Shown here: one piece after another, positions 8,371 through 18,200 of the stretch
Numbering within the stretch: position 1 is the first letter of the stretch
Layout: every line of letters begins with the position of its first letter
NCBI GenBank assembly: GCA_965279115.1
Contig: OZ257137.1
Coordinates: 3,224,001 to 3,288,000 of the forward strand
Length of the DNA stretch: 64,000 nucleotides
Source: JAEUOS01 sp965279115
GTDB lineage: Bacteria; Pseudomonadota; Gammaproteobacteria; Burkholderiales; JAEUOS01
Direction: 5' to 3'
Position numbers and translations under genes: made by a program
The notes under the pieces: model-generated
Told to the model about the DNA's origin: nothing
Databases searched by the model: none
The model's input: the letters and a program-made list of their open reading frames with translations, nothing else

Positions 8371-9177
8371 ATGACGCCTCCCATGCCTTTCACCCATTGC
8401 CCCAAGTGCGGCCATGCGCCCTTGCCACCGGACCAGTCCGCGCCAGCGGCTTGTCCGGCATGCGGCGTCATCCTCGCAAAGGTCGCGCCGGCTGTTTTGG
8501 CGCGGGTATCAGGAGTGTCGGAAGCCGCACGACGGGCCGGGCAGGTGACCGACACGGCGCGGGGCGCGACTTCGGTGTTCTTCCATTTGCCCGAAAGGGT
8601 GTCGAAGGAAAGCTGGATTGCGCGCGTTGCGACACTCGCGGTTTTTTCAATCTGGACCTGGGCGATCTTCGCATCCATCGACATCCGCCATGGTGAAGCT
8701 GGCAGCTTCATCCTGTGGGCGGTTCTCACGCCATTCCACGAAGCCGGCCACTACCTGATCTTTCGCTGGTTCGGCCAGTTCATCATGATCCTCGGCGGAA
8801 CCCTGGGCCAGCACTTGATGCCACTGACTTGTGCCGCGGCGCTGCTCTTGCGGCGGCGCGATCCATTCGGTGCCGCGTTGTTCACGTGGCTGTTCGGTTT
8901 TTCCCTGGTCATGATGGCGGTCTACATGTACGACGCCTTCGATCCGCAAATCACGCTCCTTGACGGCCGTACCGGTGCTGACAGTGACGGTCACGACTGG
9001 CAGAACATCTTTGGCGATCTCGGCCTCCTGCCGCGCGCGCGAGGCATCGGCATCTTTTTCGGCTGGGTCGGTCGAGCGACGATGATTGGCGCCCTTGTCT
9101 GGGGTGGCTGGCTGGCCTGGCTGCAGCGAGCGCGCCTGTCAGCGAGTCCGTTTGCGGAGGAGGACAGCGATGCGTAG
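8371..9177 (+). CDS. zinc-ribbon membrane protein with HExxH motif (M50-like, putative)
   Basis: 268 residues from the ATG at 8371. The N-terminus carries a zinc ribbon (CPKC at 10-13, CPAC at 28-31), followed by a linker and about four to five hydrophobic segments starting at residue 85. HEAGH at 123-127 is a perfect HExxH metalloprotease signature at the start of a membrane segment, as in site-2 (M50) proteases. A later DSDGHDW (205-210) could supply a third ligand, but the canonical M50 NPDG motif is not obvious. Its stop lies inside the next gene (8-base overlap), which encodes a secreted protein. Whether it is an active protease is unknown. Confidence 0.7.
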   Translation: MTPPMPFTHCPKCGHAPLPPDQSAPAACPACGVILAKVAPAVLARVSGVSEAARRAGQVTDTARGATSVFFHLPERVSKESWIARVATLAVFSIWTWAIFASIDIRHGEAGSFILWAVLTPFHEAGHYLIFRWFGQFIMILGGTLGQHLMPLTCAAALLLRRRDPFGAALFTWLFGFSLVMMAVYMYDAFDPQITLLDGRTGADSDGHDWQNIFGDLGLLPRARGIGIFFGWVGRATMIGALVWGGWLAWLQRARLSASPFAEEDSDA

Positions 9178-10123
9178 CGCGCTTGCGCTGCTCCTGCTGT
9201 TGTCGTGGACCGCGCGCGCGGATGTTCCCGGCCGATGGTGGCTTGGGTTCATCGATCAGTCCGGCCGCGCCTTTCTCGAGGTACCTGCAGAGGCGCGCTC
9301 CTGCGGCGAACGCGATCGTCTGGTGACGCGTTCGCCACCGGCGCCCGGTGAGGTGCTTGTGTCCAGCCGTCCGGCGGCCGGCCAGGTACAGAAGGGCGCG
9401 CGCCTGGCATTTGGCATTGCCGACATTCGAGGCGAGTATGACGAGAGGGTGTTCACGCGTATCGTCGCGATCGGCCGCGAAGACGAGCGACTTCGCCCGA
9501 GCCTGCAGCCGGCCTGCCTCTATCTCGCCGAGGCCGGTGCCGAGCGATCGGTCACGCCAGTGCAGGAAGACCGTGTCGCGGTGGGTGTGCATCCGCCCCG
9601 TCGCATCCGGATTTCCCGTCACGAGGATGCCTGGCGCAACTTCGGCGGCTCGGCAAGGACGGTAGGGGCCGACAGCCGTTTCGTTGCCGAATCGGATGCG
9701 CCCGCATGGATACCCGAACTGGTGCGGAGGTACCTGCCGGGTGCGGTCCAGTTCCACGGGCAACCCTTTGACGCGACACTTGCCGTCGGTGCCGTGCCGG
9801 AACGGCTCTGGCTGGTTGGCGGCATACAGGACGGAGATGCCGATCCGGCGCAGCCCGGCACCTACAACACGGTCAACCTCATTGTGCGCGAATCTTCACC
9901 TGCATCCGCTGTGCTGTACCGCAGCGGGCCATCCGGCGGGATTGGCCGTGACCCCGGCGCCAGCTTCGTGGCGCAGGTGGCTGCGACCATGGACCTGGAT
10001 GGTGACGGCATTGACGAGGTCCTGCTGCGCGCGCGACATTATGCTGGCGGAAACCTGATGGTTTTGCGCTGGCAGGGGCGTGGATTTGTCGTGGTCCGCC
10101 AGGGTGGCTACGAAGGCGAGTAG
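9170..10123 (+). CDS. secreted protein with FG-GAP-like calcium motif
   Basis: 317 residues from the ATG at 9170, chosen because it gives a clean signal peptide (MRSALALLLLLSWTARA, cut before DVPG); it overlaps the upstream gene by 8 bases. The mature part has no assigned family. Near the C-terminus DLDGDGIDEVLLRA is a DxDxDG calcium loop typical of FG-GAP/VCBS repeats and suggests a beta-propeller fragment. The short overlap implies coupled translation with the HExxH membrane protein, so the two may act together in the envelope. No function is claimed. Confidence 0.7.
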   Translation: MRSALALLLLLSWTARADVPGRWWLGFIDQSGRAFLEVPAEARSCGERDRLVTRSPPAPGEVLVSSRPAAGQVQKGARLAFGIADIRGEYDERVFTRIVAIGREDERLRPSLQPACLYLAEAGAERSVTPVQEDRVAVGVHPPRRIRISRHEDAWRNFGGSARTVGADSRFVAESDAPAWIPELVRRYLPGAVQFHGQPFDATLAVGAVPERLWLVGGIQDGDADPAQPGTYNTVNLIVRESSPASAVLYRSGPSGGIGRDPGASFVAQVAATMDLDGDGIDEVLLRARHYAGGNLMVLRWQGRGFVVVRQGGYEGE

Positions 10124-10195
10124 GTCGGCGCGGTCGCATCAGGCATACTTGCGGGCGTTCCGCCATGCGGCAACCCATTCCCCACTCGCCCCAAC

Positions 10196-11383
10196 GTGAC
10201 CGAATCCGCCGATACCAAGCGCAACGTATTTCTCCTGATTCTTTGTCAGGCGCTCCTGTTCATCAACAATACAACGATGATCGCGGTCAACGGCCTGGTC
10301 GGGTTTGCACTGGCGCCCAACGCGGCGATGGCGACCATACCGGTCACCGCCTATGTCATCGGTTCGGCACTGGCTTCAGCCCCGATCGCACGCATGATGC
10401 GGCGCCATGGCCGGCGCATCGGTTTTTCTGTGGGCACGATGTTCGGCGTGCTTGGCGTCGCCCTGGCGGCGATGGGGGCGCACTTCAAGCTGTTCTGGCT
10501 CTTGTGCCTGGGTACCATGGTGGTTGGCGTATACAACGCCTGTGGGCAACTGTACCGCTTTGCCGCCGCCGAAGTCGCGCCGCCTTCCTTCAAGGAGCGC
10601 GCGATTTCCTATGTCATGGCTGGCGGGATCATCGGTGGTGTGGTCGGGCCGAATCTCGCCAAGTATTCGAAGGATTTCCTTGCCGTCGCCTTCGCCGGCT
10701 CCTACGCCGTGCTGGTCCTGTTTGCCCTCATGTCGATGCTCGTGATCCAGTTCATCCGCTTTCCCGCCCAGACTGCGGCCGAAAAGGCGGGGGGCGGACG
10801 ACCGCTGGCGGTAATAATGCGCCAGCCGATATTCATCGTTGCGGCGCTCAGCGGCACCATCGGCTATGGCGTCATGAACCTGCTGATGACGGCCACGCCC
10901 CTGGCGATGCAGATGTGTACACATCCGTTCTCGGACGCGGCGCTGGTGCTCGAATGGCACGTGATCGGCATGTTCGCACCATCTTTTTTCACCGGCGCGC
11001 TGATCAAGCGCTTCGGCGTCCTCAACATCATGTTCGTCGGCGTGCTGCTGATGTTCGGTTGCGTCGCATTCGCCCTCAACGGAAATGACGTCATGCATTT
11101 CCTGGTGGCCCTGTTTGCCCTCGGGGTGGGCTGGAACTTCATGTTCATTGGCGGCACCACATTGCTGACCGAAGCGTACAGACCCGAAGAGAAGAACCGG
11201 GTGCAGGGTGCCAATGACTTCCTGGTCTTCGTCACCATGGCCACATCGTCGTTTTCGTCAGGTGCGCTGGTCACAACCCGCGGCTGGGAAATCCTCAACA
11301 TGGGGGCCTTGCCGTTCCTGTTGATGGCCGCGGCAGGCATCCTCTGGCTGGGAATGCGGCGACGCGCCATCGCGGGTGCATGA
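10196..11383 (+). CDS. MFS transporter
   Basis: 395 residues from a GTG start at 10196. Twelve hydrophobic segments alternate with short loops. The loop after helix 2 (RMMRRHGRRIGF) carries the basic MFS motif A-like sequence and a similar loop follows helix 8 (LIKRFG). The family resembles YbjJ/YnfM-type drug or metabolite exporters, but the substrate cannot be predicted. The stop overlaps the azlC start (ATGA), so the transporter is cotranscribed with the branched-chain amino acid exporter genes. Confidence 0.85.
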   Translation: MTESADTKRNVFLLILCQALLFINNTTMIAVNGLVGFALAPNAAMATIPVTAYVIGSALASAPIARMMRRHGRRIGFSVGTMFGVLGVALAAMGAHFKLFWLLCLGTMVVGVYNACGQLYRFAAAEVAPPSFKERAISYVMAGGIIGGVVGPNLAKYSKDFLAVAFAGSYAVLVLFALMSMLVIQFIRFPAQTAAEKAGGGRPLAVIMRQPIFIVAALSGTIGYGVMNLLMTATPLAMQMCTHPFSDAALVLEWHVIGMFAPSFFTGALIKRFGVLNIMFVGVLLMFGCVAFALNGNDVMHFLVALFALGVGWNFMFIGGTTLLTEAYRPEEKNRVQGANDFLVFVTMATSSFSSGALVTTRGWEILNMGALPFLLMAAAGILWLGMRRRAIAGA

Positions 11384-12099
11384 CGGCAGCTGGCGACGGC
11401 TATGACCATCCGCGCCAGGCCTACCTGGCCGGCGCCGCCGCGGTGCTTCCGTTTGTCGCCGGCACCATACCTTTCGGACTGGTCACCGGCATTGCCACGA
11501 AGGCTGCCGGACTGACGGCGCTTGAAGCGATCGCCATGACGGTGATCGTTTTTGCAGGGACGGCCCAGATCGCTGCCTTGCCGCTGTTGGTGGCGGGCGT
11601 ACCGGGCGTGGTGATCATACTCACCGCTTTCATCATCAATCTGCGTTTTGTGATCTATAGCGCCTCAGCCGCCCCGTATTTTCGGGAACTGCCGTTGCGC
11701 TGGAAGTTGTTGCTTGGCTATTTCGTCACTGACACCGGGTTCGCGCTTTTCATGCGTCGGGTGGCGGACCGGCCTGATCTGCCCTTGAGGCACTGGTTTT
11801 TCCTCGGTGCGGGCAATGTCGTTGCTGTGGTGTGGATCGTCTCTGCGTTCGTTGGTACCGTGGCCGGGGCGCAGGTCCCCAAGGCGTGGCAGCTCGAGTT
11901 CGCGGCGACCCTGGGCATCCTTGCCCTGCTGGTGCCTTTCGTGCGCGGACGCGCCGAGTTCGCCGCCGCCGCCACTGCCGGCACAGTGGCTCTCCTCGCC
12001 TCCGGCCTGCCGATGAAACTGGGGCTGGTGTGCGGTGCCGTGGCCGGCATCGTGGCCGGTGCGGTTTCCGAGCGCATGATGGCCGACGCAAACGCATGA
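11380..12099 (+). CDS. azlC: AzlC family branched-chain amino acid export permease
   Basis: 239 residues. AzlC is the large subunit of a two-component exporter for branched-chain and related amino acids in the inner membrane (LIV-E family). The family opening is seen at AAAVLPFVAGTIPFGLVTG, followed by VFAGTAQIAALPLL and INLRFVIYSASAAPY. About seven hydrophobic segments are visible. It overlaps the MFS gene upstream and azlD downstream by 4 bases each, forming a tight three-gene unit. Confidence 0.92.
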   Translation: MTAAGDGYDHPRQAYLAGAAAVLPFVAGTIPFGLVTGIATKAAGLTALEAIAMTVIVFAGTAQIAALPLLVAGVPGVVIILTAFIINLRFVIYSASAAPYFRELPLRWKLLLGYFVTDTGFALFMRRVADRPDLPLRHWFFLGAGNVVAVVWIVSAFVGTVAGAQVPKAWQLEFAATLGILALLVPFVRGRAEFAAAATAGTVALLASGLPMKLGLVCGAVAGIVAGAVSERMMADANA

Positions 12100-12437
12100 G
12101 CAACCAGATCGGCACCTACGGTTGGGGGCTGTGGGGCATCATTGCCGGCATGGCGCTGGTGACCTACCTCAACCGGGCCGGTCTGCTTCTGCTGTCGGAT
12201 CGTTTCATGCTGCCGCGATCCTGGCAGGCTGCGCTCAAGTACGCGCCGGCTTCCGCGCTGGCGGCGATTGTCGTGCCGGACCTGCTGGCGCCGGGCGGGC
12301 AGATTGATGTCTCGATCGAAAACCTGCGACTCGTCGCCGGCCTCGCCGGCATCGGGGTCACCGTGCTGCTGCGCAGCACCCTGGCCGGCATTGTTGGCGG
12401 CATGCTGGCGTTGCACGCCATGCTCTGGTTGCGATAG
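12096..12437 (+). CDS. azlD: AzlD family branched-chain amino acid export subunit
   Basis: 113 residues from an ATG that overlaps the azlC stop (ATGA). The small membrane protein has four hydrophobic segments and the typical NRAGLLLL and ALKYAPASALAAIVVPDLL sequence of AzlD. It is required with AzlC for export. The gene ends 34 bases before the converging glnE stop. A GC-rich inverted repeat (GGCCTG at 12445-12450 with CAGGCC at 12473-12478) lies between the converging genes but has no T-tract. Confidence 0.92.
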   Translation: MSNQIGTYGWGLWGIIAGMALVTYLNRAGLLLLSDRFMLPRSWQAALKYAPASALAAIVVPDLLAPGGQIDVSIENLRLVAGLAGIGVTVLLRSTLAGIVGGMLALHAMLWLR

Positions 12438-12471
12438 ATCCCCGGGCCTGCGGCGTGGTGCCGCCGCGACT

Positions 12472-15150
12472 TCAGGCCGGTTCGCCGACAACCTCCTGCC
12501 ACAGGCGCCGCACGTTGGCGATTTCCCCCGCGAACTCGGCGGCGGGAACCCTTGCATACTCCGAGTTGTTCATGCGCAACTGGTGTTGCCGCTTGCGGTA
12601 GGCACGATAGGCGTCCGCGGCAAGCCCGGCGAGGTCCGGAGCAATCAACCCGGCCTCGCCGGCGATGCGCAACAACGCGATGTTTCCCAGGTTGGCGACC
12701 AGTGCGGGATGCGCGCGGGCATGCGCCAGCACCAGGGTTTGCACACAAAACTCGATATCGACCATCGCGCCGGTGTCGTGCTTGAGGTCGAACAGCTGCG
12801 ATCGGTTCGGATGGCCGTCGTGCATCTTTCGGCGCATCGTGCGCACTTCGGTCCGCAATGCGTCGAGGTCGCGTTCCAGCGTGAGGATGTGGTGGCGCTC
12901 GGCCTCGAAAGCCGCGCCAATTCGGGGGTTGCCGGCACAAAAGCGCGCCCGCGTGAGCGCCTGATGTTCCCAGACCCAGGCGCGCCGCCTTTGGTAGTCG
13001 CGGAACGCATCCAGGCTGGTCACCAGCAGCCCGCTTGCACCGTCGGGTCGCAGGCGCGTGTCAATTTCAAAAAGCCGTCCGGCAGTCGTCTGGGTATCGA
13101 GAAAAGTCACCAGCCGCTGCGCCAGGCGCGCATAAATCTCGCCGGCCCGTTCTTCGCTGTCATCATGGATGAAAATCAGGTCCAGGTCCGAGGCGTACCC
13201 AAGCTCCTTGCCGCCAAGCTTGCCGTAGGCGATGACGGCGAACTCAGGGGCCTCGCGATGGCGCCCGCGCGTCATTTGCCAGCATTCGGCAAGCCCGAGT
13301 TCGAGGGCGCGATCGGCGAGCTCCGATAACTGGTCCGCAAGCTGCTCGACGGTCCATAACGATTCGACGTCTTGTGCGAGCAACCGGAACACCGCGGTGT
13401 GGTGGGCTTCGCGTAACGCATTCATTTGTGCTTCGAGATCGCCCCGCAATTCCGCGAGCGCTGCGCCGGCTGCGCGACTGAACTCGGCACCATCCGGGCG
13501 CGCGTACAGGGTACGCTCATCGATCAGTTCGTCCAGGAGGATCGGATGCAGCGTCAGGTAGCGCGCGGCCCACTCGGAGGCGCTGCACAGGCGCGTGAGT
13601 CGCTTCAAGGCGGGCGCCGATTGGGACAGCAGGGCCAGGTACGAGGCACGTGACGCGATCGCCTCGATAAACGCGAGCAGGCGCTTCAACGTTGCGTCAG
13701 GGTTTTCGGTGGCGTCGGCGGCATCGATCAGGCGGGGCAGCAAGGCCTCGAAGCGGGCGCGGGTGCTCTCCGCAAGACGGCGGATCCTTGCCCCACCGAG
13801 GGTGGCGTCGATCAGGCGTGCAAGCTCTGCGGGATCCGAGAAAGTGCCCTCAGCGATCCTTGCGTCGACGCTGCGTGTGCCTACCTGGGCGCCATTGGCG
13901 GTCGCTGGGTTCTCTCCCAGTACCGATTCGAAGTGCCGGCGCACATTGCTGCGGTGATTGTCCAGGACGGCGGCGAAAGACGTCCAGTCTGCCGCCCCCA
14001 TGCTTGCGGCGAGGCGTTCGCGCCGGCTTGTCTCGCTCGGCAACATGTGGGTCTGCTGGTCCTCCGCATATTGCAGGCGATGTTCGACCCGTCGCAGGAA
14101 ATCATAAGCGGCGGCCAATTCGGTGACAGCCTCGGCGCGGATAAGTCCGATTTCACCCAGGGTACGCAGTATTGGCACGGTGGGGCGTTCACGCAGGCGT
14201 GCCTCGCGTCCGCCGCGTATGATCTGAAGCGCTTGCGCCACGAATTCGATCTCGCGTATGCCTCCCGGACCGAGTTTGACGTGGTTATCCAGTTCCCGGC
14301 GTGCGACCTCACGCTTGATCTGCGCATGCAGCCCCTTGAGCGATTCGATGGCTCCGAAGTCCAGGTAACGACGATAGATGAAGGGGGTCACGAGTGCCAT
14401 CAATTCGGCAACCCGGTCCCCGGTTATCGCGCGTCCCTTGATCCAGGCGTAGCGTTCCCAGTCGCGACCTTGCGCCACCAGGTAGTCTTCGAATGCATCG
14501 AAGCCCATAGCCAGCGGGCCGTCACCCCATGGGCGCAGGCGCATGTCGACGCGAAAGACATAGCCGTCCGCATTGATTTCCGAGAGGGTGGCGATAAGCC
14601 GCTTGCCGACATGGCCGAAGTATTCCTGATTGGAGACACTCGATATACCTCCGCGCGTGTTGCCCTCTTCCGGGTACAGGAAGATCAGGTCGATGTCGGA
14701 GGAAACGTTCAGCTCGCCACCTCCCAACTTGCCCATCCCGACCACGTGCAGGATCTGTTCCCTGCCGGATTGCTCACCGTGCGGCACGCCGAAGCGAGTG
14801 GCAAGTTCCCGCGTTGCGGCATCGAGCGCCGCGACAATGGCGCGGTCCGCCAGGGAGGACATCGCTTGCGTCACCTCGGCCAGGTCTGCCAAGCCCGCCA
14901 GGTCGCGTTGCATAACTGCGAGCATGATGATGCGCCTTGCGTTACGCAGGGAACGTGACAGGTCGTCTGGCGCGTCCGAGCATTCGCGTGCCACCACATC
15001 ACCGATGACGGCGGAATCGAGTCGTGAAAATGCCAGCATTCGGGCATTTGCCAAGGCACCCGGCTTGGCGGATGCCTGGTTGCGCGCCCAGATGCTGAAT
15101 TCAATCGCCGCCGCCAAACCGGGGGACTCTTGAGAAGTGGTTGTTTCCAA
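12472..15150 (-). CDS. glnE: bifunctional glutamine synthetase adenylyltransferase/deadenylase
   Basis: 892 residues, slightly shorter than the E. coli enzyme. It adenylylates and deadenylylates glutamine synthetase in response to PII, setting ammonium assimilation. Both nucleotidyltransferase domains are recognisable: the deadenylylase half has GMGKLGGGELNVSSDIDLIF and the adenylyltransferase half has AYGKLGGKELGYASDLDLIF, each with the G-G-x-E and DxD metal-binding pattern. A helical PII-sensing linker separates them. It is divergent from yhdP across a 76-base intergenic region, a common arrangement in betaproteobacteria. Confidence 0.96.
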   Translation of the reverse strand: METTTSQESPGLAAAIEFSIWARNQASAKPGALANARMLAFSRLDSAVIGDVVARECSDAPDDLSRSLRNARRIIMLAVMQRDLAGLADLAEVTQAMSSLADRAIVAALDAATRELATRFGVPHGEQSGREQILHVVGMGKLGGGELNVSSDIDLIFLYPEEGNTRGGISSVSNQEYFGHVGKRLIATLSEINADGYVFRVDMRLRPWGDGPLAMGFDAFEDYLVAQGRDWERYAWIKGRAITGDRVAELMALVTPFIYRRYLDFGAIESLKGLHAQIKREVARRELDNHVKLGPGGIREIEFVAQALQIIRGGREARLRERPTVPILRTLGEIGLIRAEAVTELAAAYDFLRRVEHRLQYAEDQQTHMLPSETSRRERLAASMGAADWTSFAAVLDNHRSNVRRHFESVLGENPATANGAQVGTRSVDARIAEGTFSDPAELARLIDATLGGARIRRLAESTRARFEALLPRLIDAADATENPDATLKRLLAFIEAIASRASYLALLSQSAPALKRLTRLCSASEWAARYLTLHPILLDELIDERTLYARPDGAEFSRAAGAALAELRGDLEAQMNALREAHHTAVFRLLAQDVESLWTVEQLADQLSELADRALELGLAECWQMTRGRHREAPEFAVIAYGKLGGKELGYASDLDLIFIHDDSEERAGEIYARLAQRLVTFLDTQTTAGRLFEIDTRLRPDGASGLLVTSLDAFRDYQRRRAWVWEHQALTRARFCAGNPRIGAAFEAERHHILTLERDLDALRTEVRTMRRKMHDGHPNRSQLFDLKHDTGAMVDIEFCVQTLVLAHARAHPALVANLGNIALLRIAGEAGLIAPDLAGLAADAYRAYRKRQHQLRMNNSEYARVPAAEFAGEIANVRRLWQEVVGEPA

Positions 15151-15226
15151 ATGTAATTCCGTGTTTTCCAGCCGGCCGTGCCGGACGTTCTGAATAGTCT
15201 GCCTATGCTACATTGACAATCGATTC

Positions 15227-18200
15227 ATGGACGCCGCCAGTGCTATGCCCAATTCGCCTGCCATCCCGGCCTGGCGCAGCGCGTTGATGCGCTTTTTGCG
15301 TCTGGGCGAGATATTGGTGTGGGTTGTGTTTTTCGCCTTCGCCTTGAGCGTCATCATGCTGCGTTATGCGATTCTGCCGAACGTGGAGCGCTACCGCCCC
15401 GAGGTCGAAAGCGCGATTTCAAAGGCGCTCGGCGCGCGGGTGGCGATCGGTCGGATTGACGCGGGTTGGGATGGCCTGTATCCGGATCTGGATCTCAGTG
15501 ACGTTCGCGTGTTTGACCGCCAGGGTCGTCCCGCATTGTCACTGCCGTTTGTGTCACTCACGGTCTCGTGGTGGTCAGTACCGGCCCGCGAGTTGCGCCT
15601 TCATGCACTGGAAGTCACCGGGGCAGACCTTGATATCAGGCGCACCCGTTCAGGGACCCTGGTGATTGGCGGCATCGAGGTGGCTGAGTCGCCGGACGGG
15701 GCGAGCGTGTCCGACTGGATCCTCGGGCAACGTCGTATCGTGATCGCCGATTCCCGCCTGCGCTGGAATGACGAAAAGCGCGCAGCGCCCGAGTTGGCGT
15801 TATCCAACATCCGTACCGTGATCGAGAGTTCGGGCAAGCGCCACCGGTTGGGTTTTACCGCAGATCCCCCGCGGGTACTCTCTTCGCGCATCGACGTGCG
15901 CGCCGACCTGACCGGAAATTCGCTCAGCCGTCTGTCCGAATGGCGGGGAAACGTCTATGCCGACCTCAACTTCATCGATCTTGCGGCGTGGCGCAACTGG
16001 ATTGACTATCCTGCCGATGTACGCTCCGGAACCGGCCGGGTACGCGCCTGGCTGGGTTTCGACGGTGATCACCTAGAGCACTTCACCGCCGACGTCGGGT
16101 TGGCTGACGCACAGGCCAGATTGGCGCGTGACCTGCCGGTGCTTGAACTGGCCAGGGTGTCCGGCCGGATCGGCGTGAAGGAAATCGCCAGCGGCGGCAA
16201 GGCGCTTGGTTTCCTGCGGATTGGCGAAAAACAGGTGACCGGATTCGAGGCCGCCGGTCAACAGGTCAGTCTGACCACCAAGGGCGGTGTCAGCCTGGCA
16301 CCTGCGGATTTCTCGATGCGCTCCATCGGGGCGCGCGGCGACCGGCCGCAAGAGGTGGAACTGACCGCCAATTCGCTCGACCTCGAACCGCTTGCCAAAC
16401 TGCTGGAGCATCTGCCGCTGGATGCCGGTTTTCGGCAATTGCTCGCTGAATCAAATCCGCGCGGCTCGGTATTCGATTTCAGGATGTCTTGGCGCGGAGA
16501 TTTCGACAAGCCCGTGAGCTACAGTGCTCGGGGCCGGTTCGCAGAACTATCCATGGATGCTCGCGGCCCGATTCCGGGTTTCTCCAACTTGTCCGGATCG
16601 GTCGTAGCCACGGAGAAGAACGGCACTTTGACCTTGGCATCGAAGAACGCGACGATTTATCTGCCGCAATTGTTCGACGACCCCAAGGTGGGCATGGACC
16701 AGGCCTCCGGGCAGATCGGATGGTCGTTTCCAAATGGCAAATTCGAGGTGCGTAGCGAAAACTTCGCCTTCGCAAACCAGGACGCTGCTGTCACTGCGCA
16801 GGTGTTGTATCGCACCGAACCCGACACTCCGGGCTATATGGAGCTGGGCGCCAAACTGATAAGGGGCGTGGGCTCGAGGGCACACCGGTATTTGCCCAAG
16901 CATCTGGTCAATACCAAGACATGGCTGGTCGCAGCCATTGAAAAGGGACGGGTGGATGAAGGTACCTTCCATCTCAAAGGCAATCTCGCGGACTTTCCAT
17001 TCGAGGATCACAAGCGCGGCAGTTTCAGGATCGTACTCAAGCTCAACGAAGCGAGCCTGCTGTACGCGAACGGATGGCCGCGCATCGAAAACGTAAAGGG
17101 GGATTTGGTCTTCGACCGCAGCAGCCTGGAGTTCAAGGGCAACGCGGCAGGCAGCGTCGGGCAGATCAAGCTCGGGCGGGTCGAGGCGAAGATCCCGAGT
17201 CTCGATGTGAAATCGCCGATTGTCGATATTCAAGGGGTGGCCGATGGCCCGGTTCAGGCCTTCCTGCAATTCATCGACCAAAGTCCGGTCGATCGCATGA
17301 TCGACGGATACACCGAGGGTATACAGGCGTCCGGGGTCGGCAAGCTCGATCTCCGGATCTTGATGCCGATTGAAGACGCGTCGAAAACCCGGCTAACCGG
17401 GCAGTTCCAGTTCGCCAACAATGACGTGAGGCTCGATGAGGACCTGCCTATGCTGGGTCGCGTGACCGGCGTGATGGCTTTCTCCGAATCCGGCCTGACT
17501 TTGCGGGGCTTGCGTGGCGAGGCGCTGGGTGGCGCCTTTACACTCTCCGGCGCCAGCCGCGGCGATGGGGTAATCAGTGTCAATGCGAACGGCAATTTCA
17601 CGGTTCCGGGACTGCGCGCCTGGATGAACGAACCGTTGCTGGCATCGTTGAGCGGCGGCTCGACGTGGCGCGCCACGATCAACGCGCGCCGCAAGGCAGG
17701 CGAAGTGAGCATCGAGTCCAATCTCGCCGGAGTGGCGGTGGACTTGCCCGCCCCTCTGGGAAAGGCTGCGGCGGACGCCGTGCCTTTCCGGCTTGCCAAG
17801 GTTCTGGTGCAGGGATCACGCGACGAAGAGGAATGGAGTGTGGCGTACGGGCGTGCCCTCAATGCACGCATTGCCCGCCGGTTTGATCGTGGCGCAATGC
17901 ACTTCGCGCGCGGGGCGGTGGGTTTGGGGGATGCCATGCCGGCGATGCCGCGCGCCGGGCTGGCATTGAACGTCACAGCCGGGGCGGTTGACGTGGAAGC
18001 CTGGAAATCCCGCTTGATCGACGTGCGTGTGCCGGTCGCGGGGGGCACTCCTGCAACCGCACAGGCGGGATTGCCCGCTGAATTTCAGCCGCTGCAGGCG
18101 AGACTTCGTGCCGACACCGTCGATGCCTTCGGCAAGCGTCTCACGCAAGTCCGCATGGACCTTACCCAGGAGGGGCAGAACTGGGCTGCCACGCTGGCGT

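Noticed and set aside
12445..12478. Terminator between azlD and glnE
   Set aside because: An inverted repeat exists, but there is no T-tract on either strand, so I did not call it a terminator.
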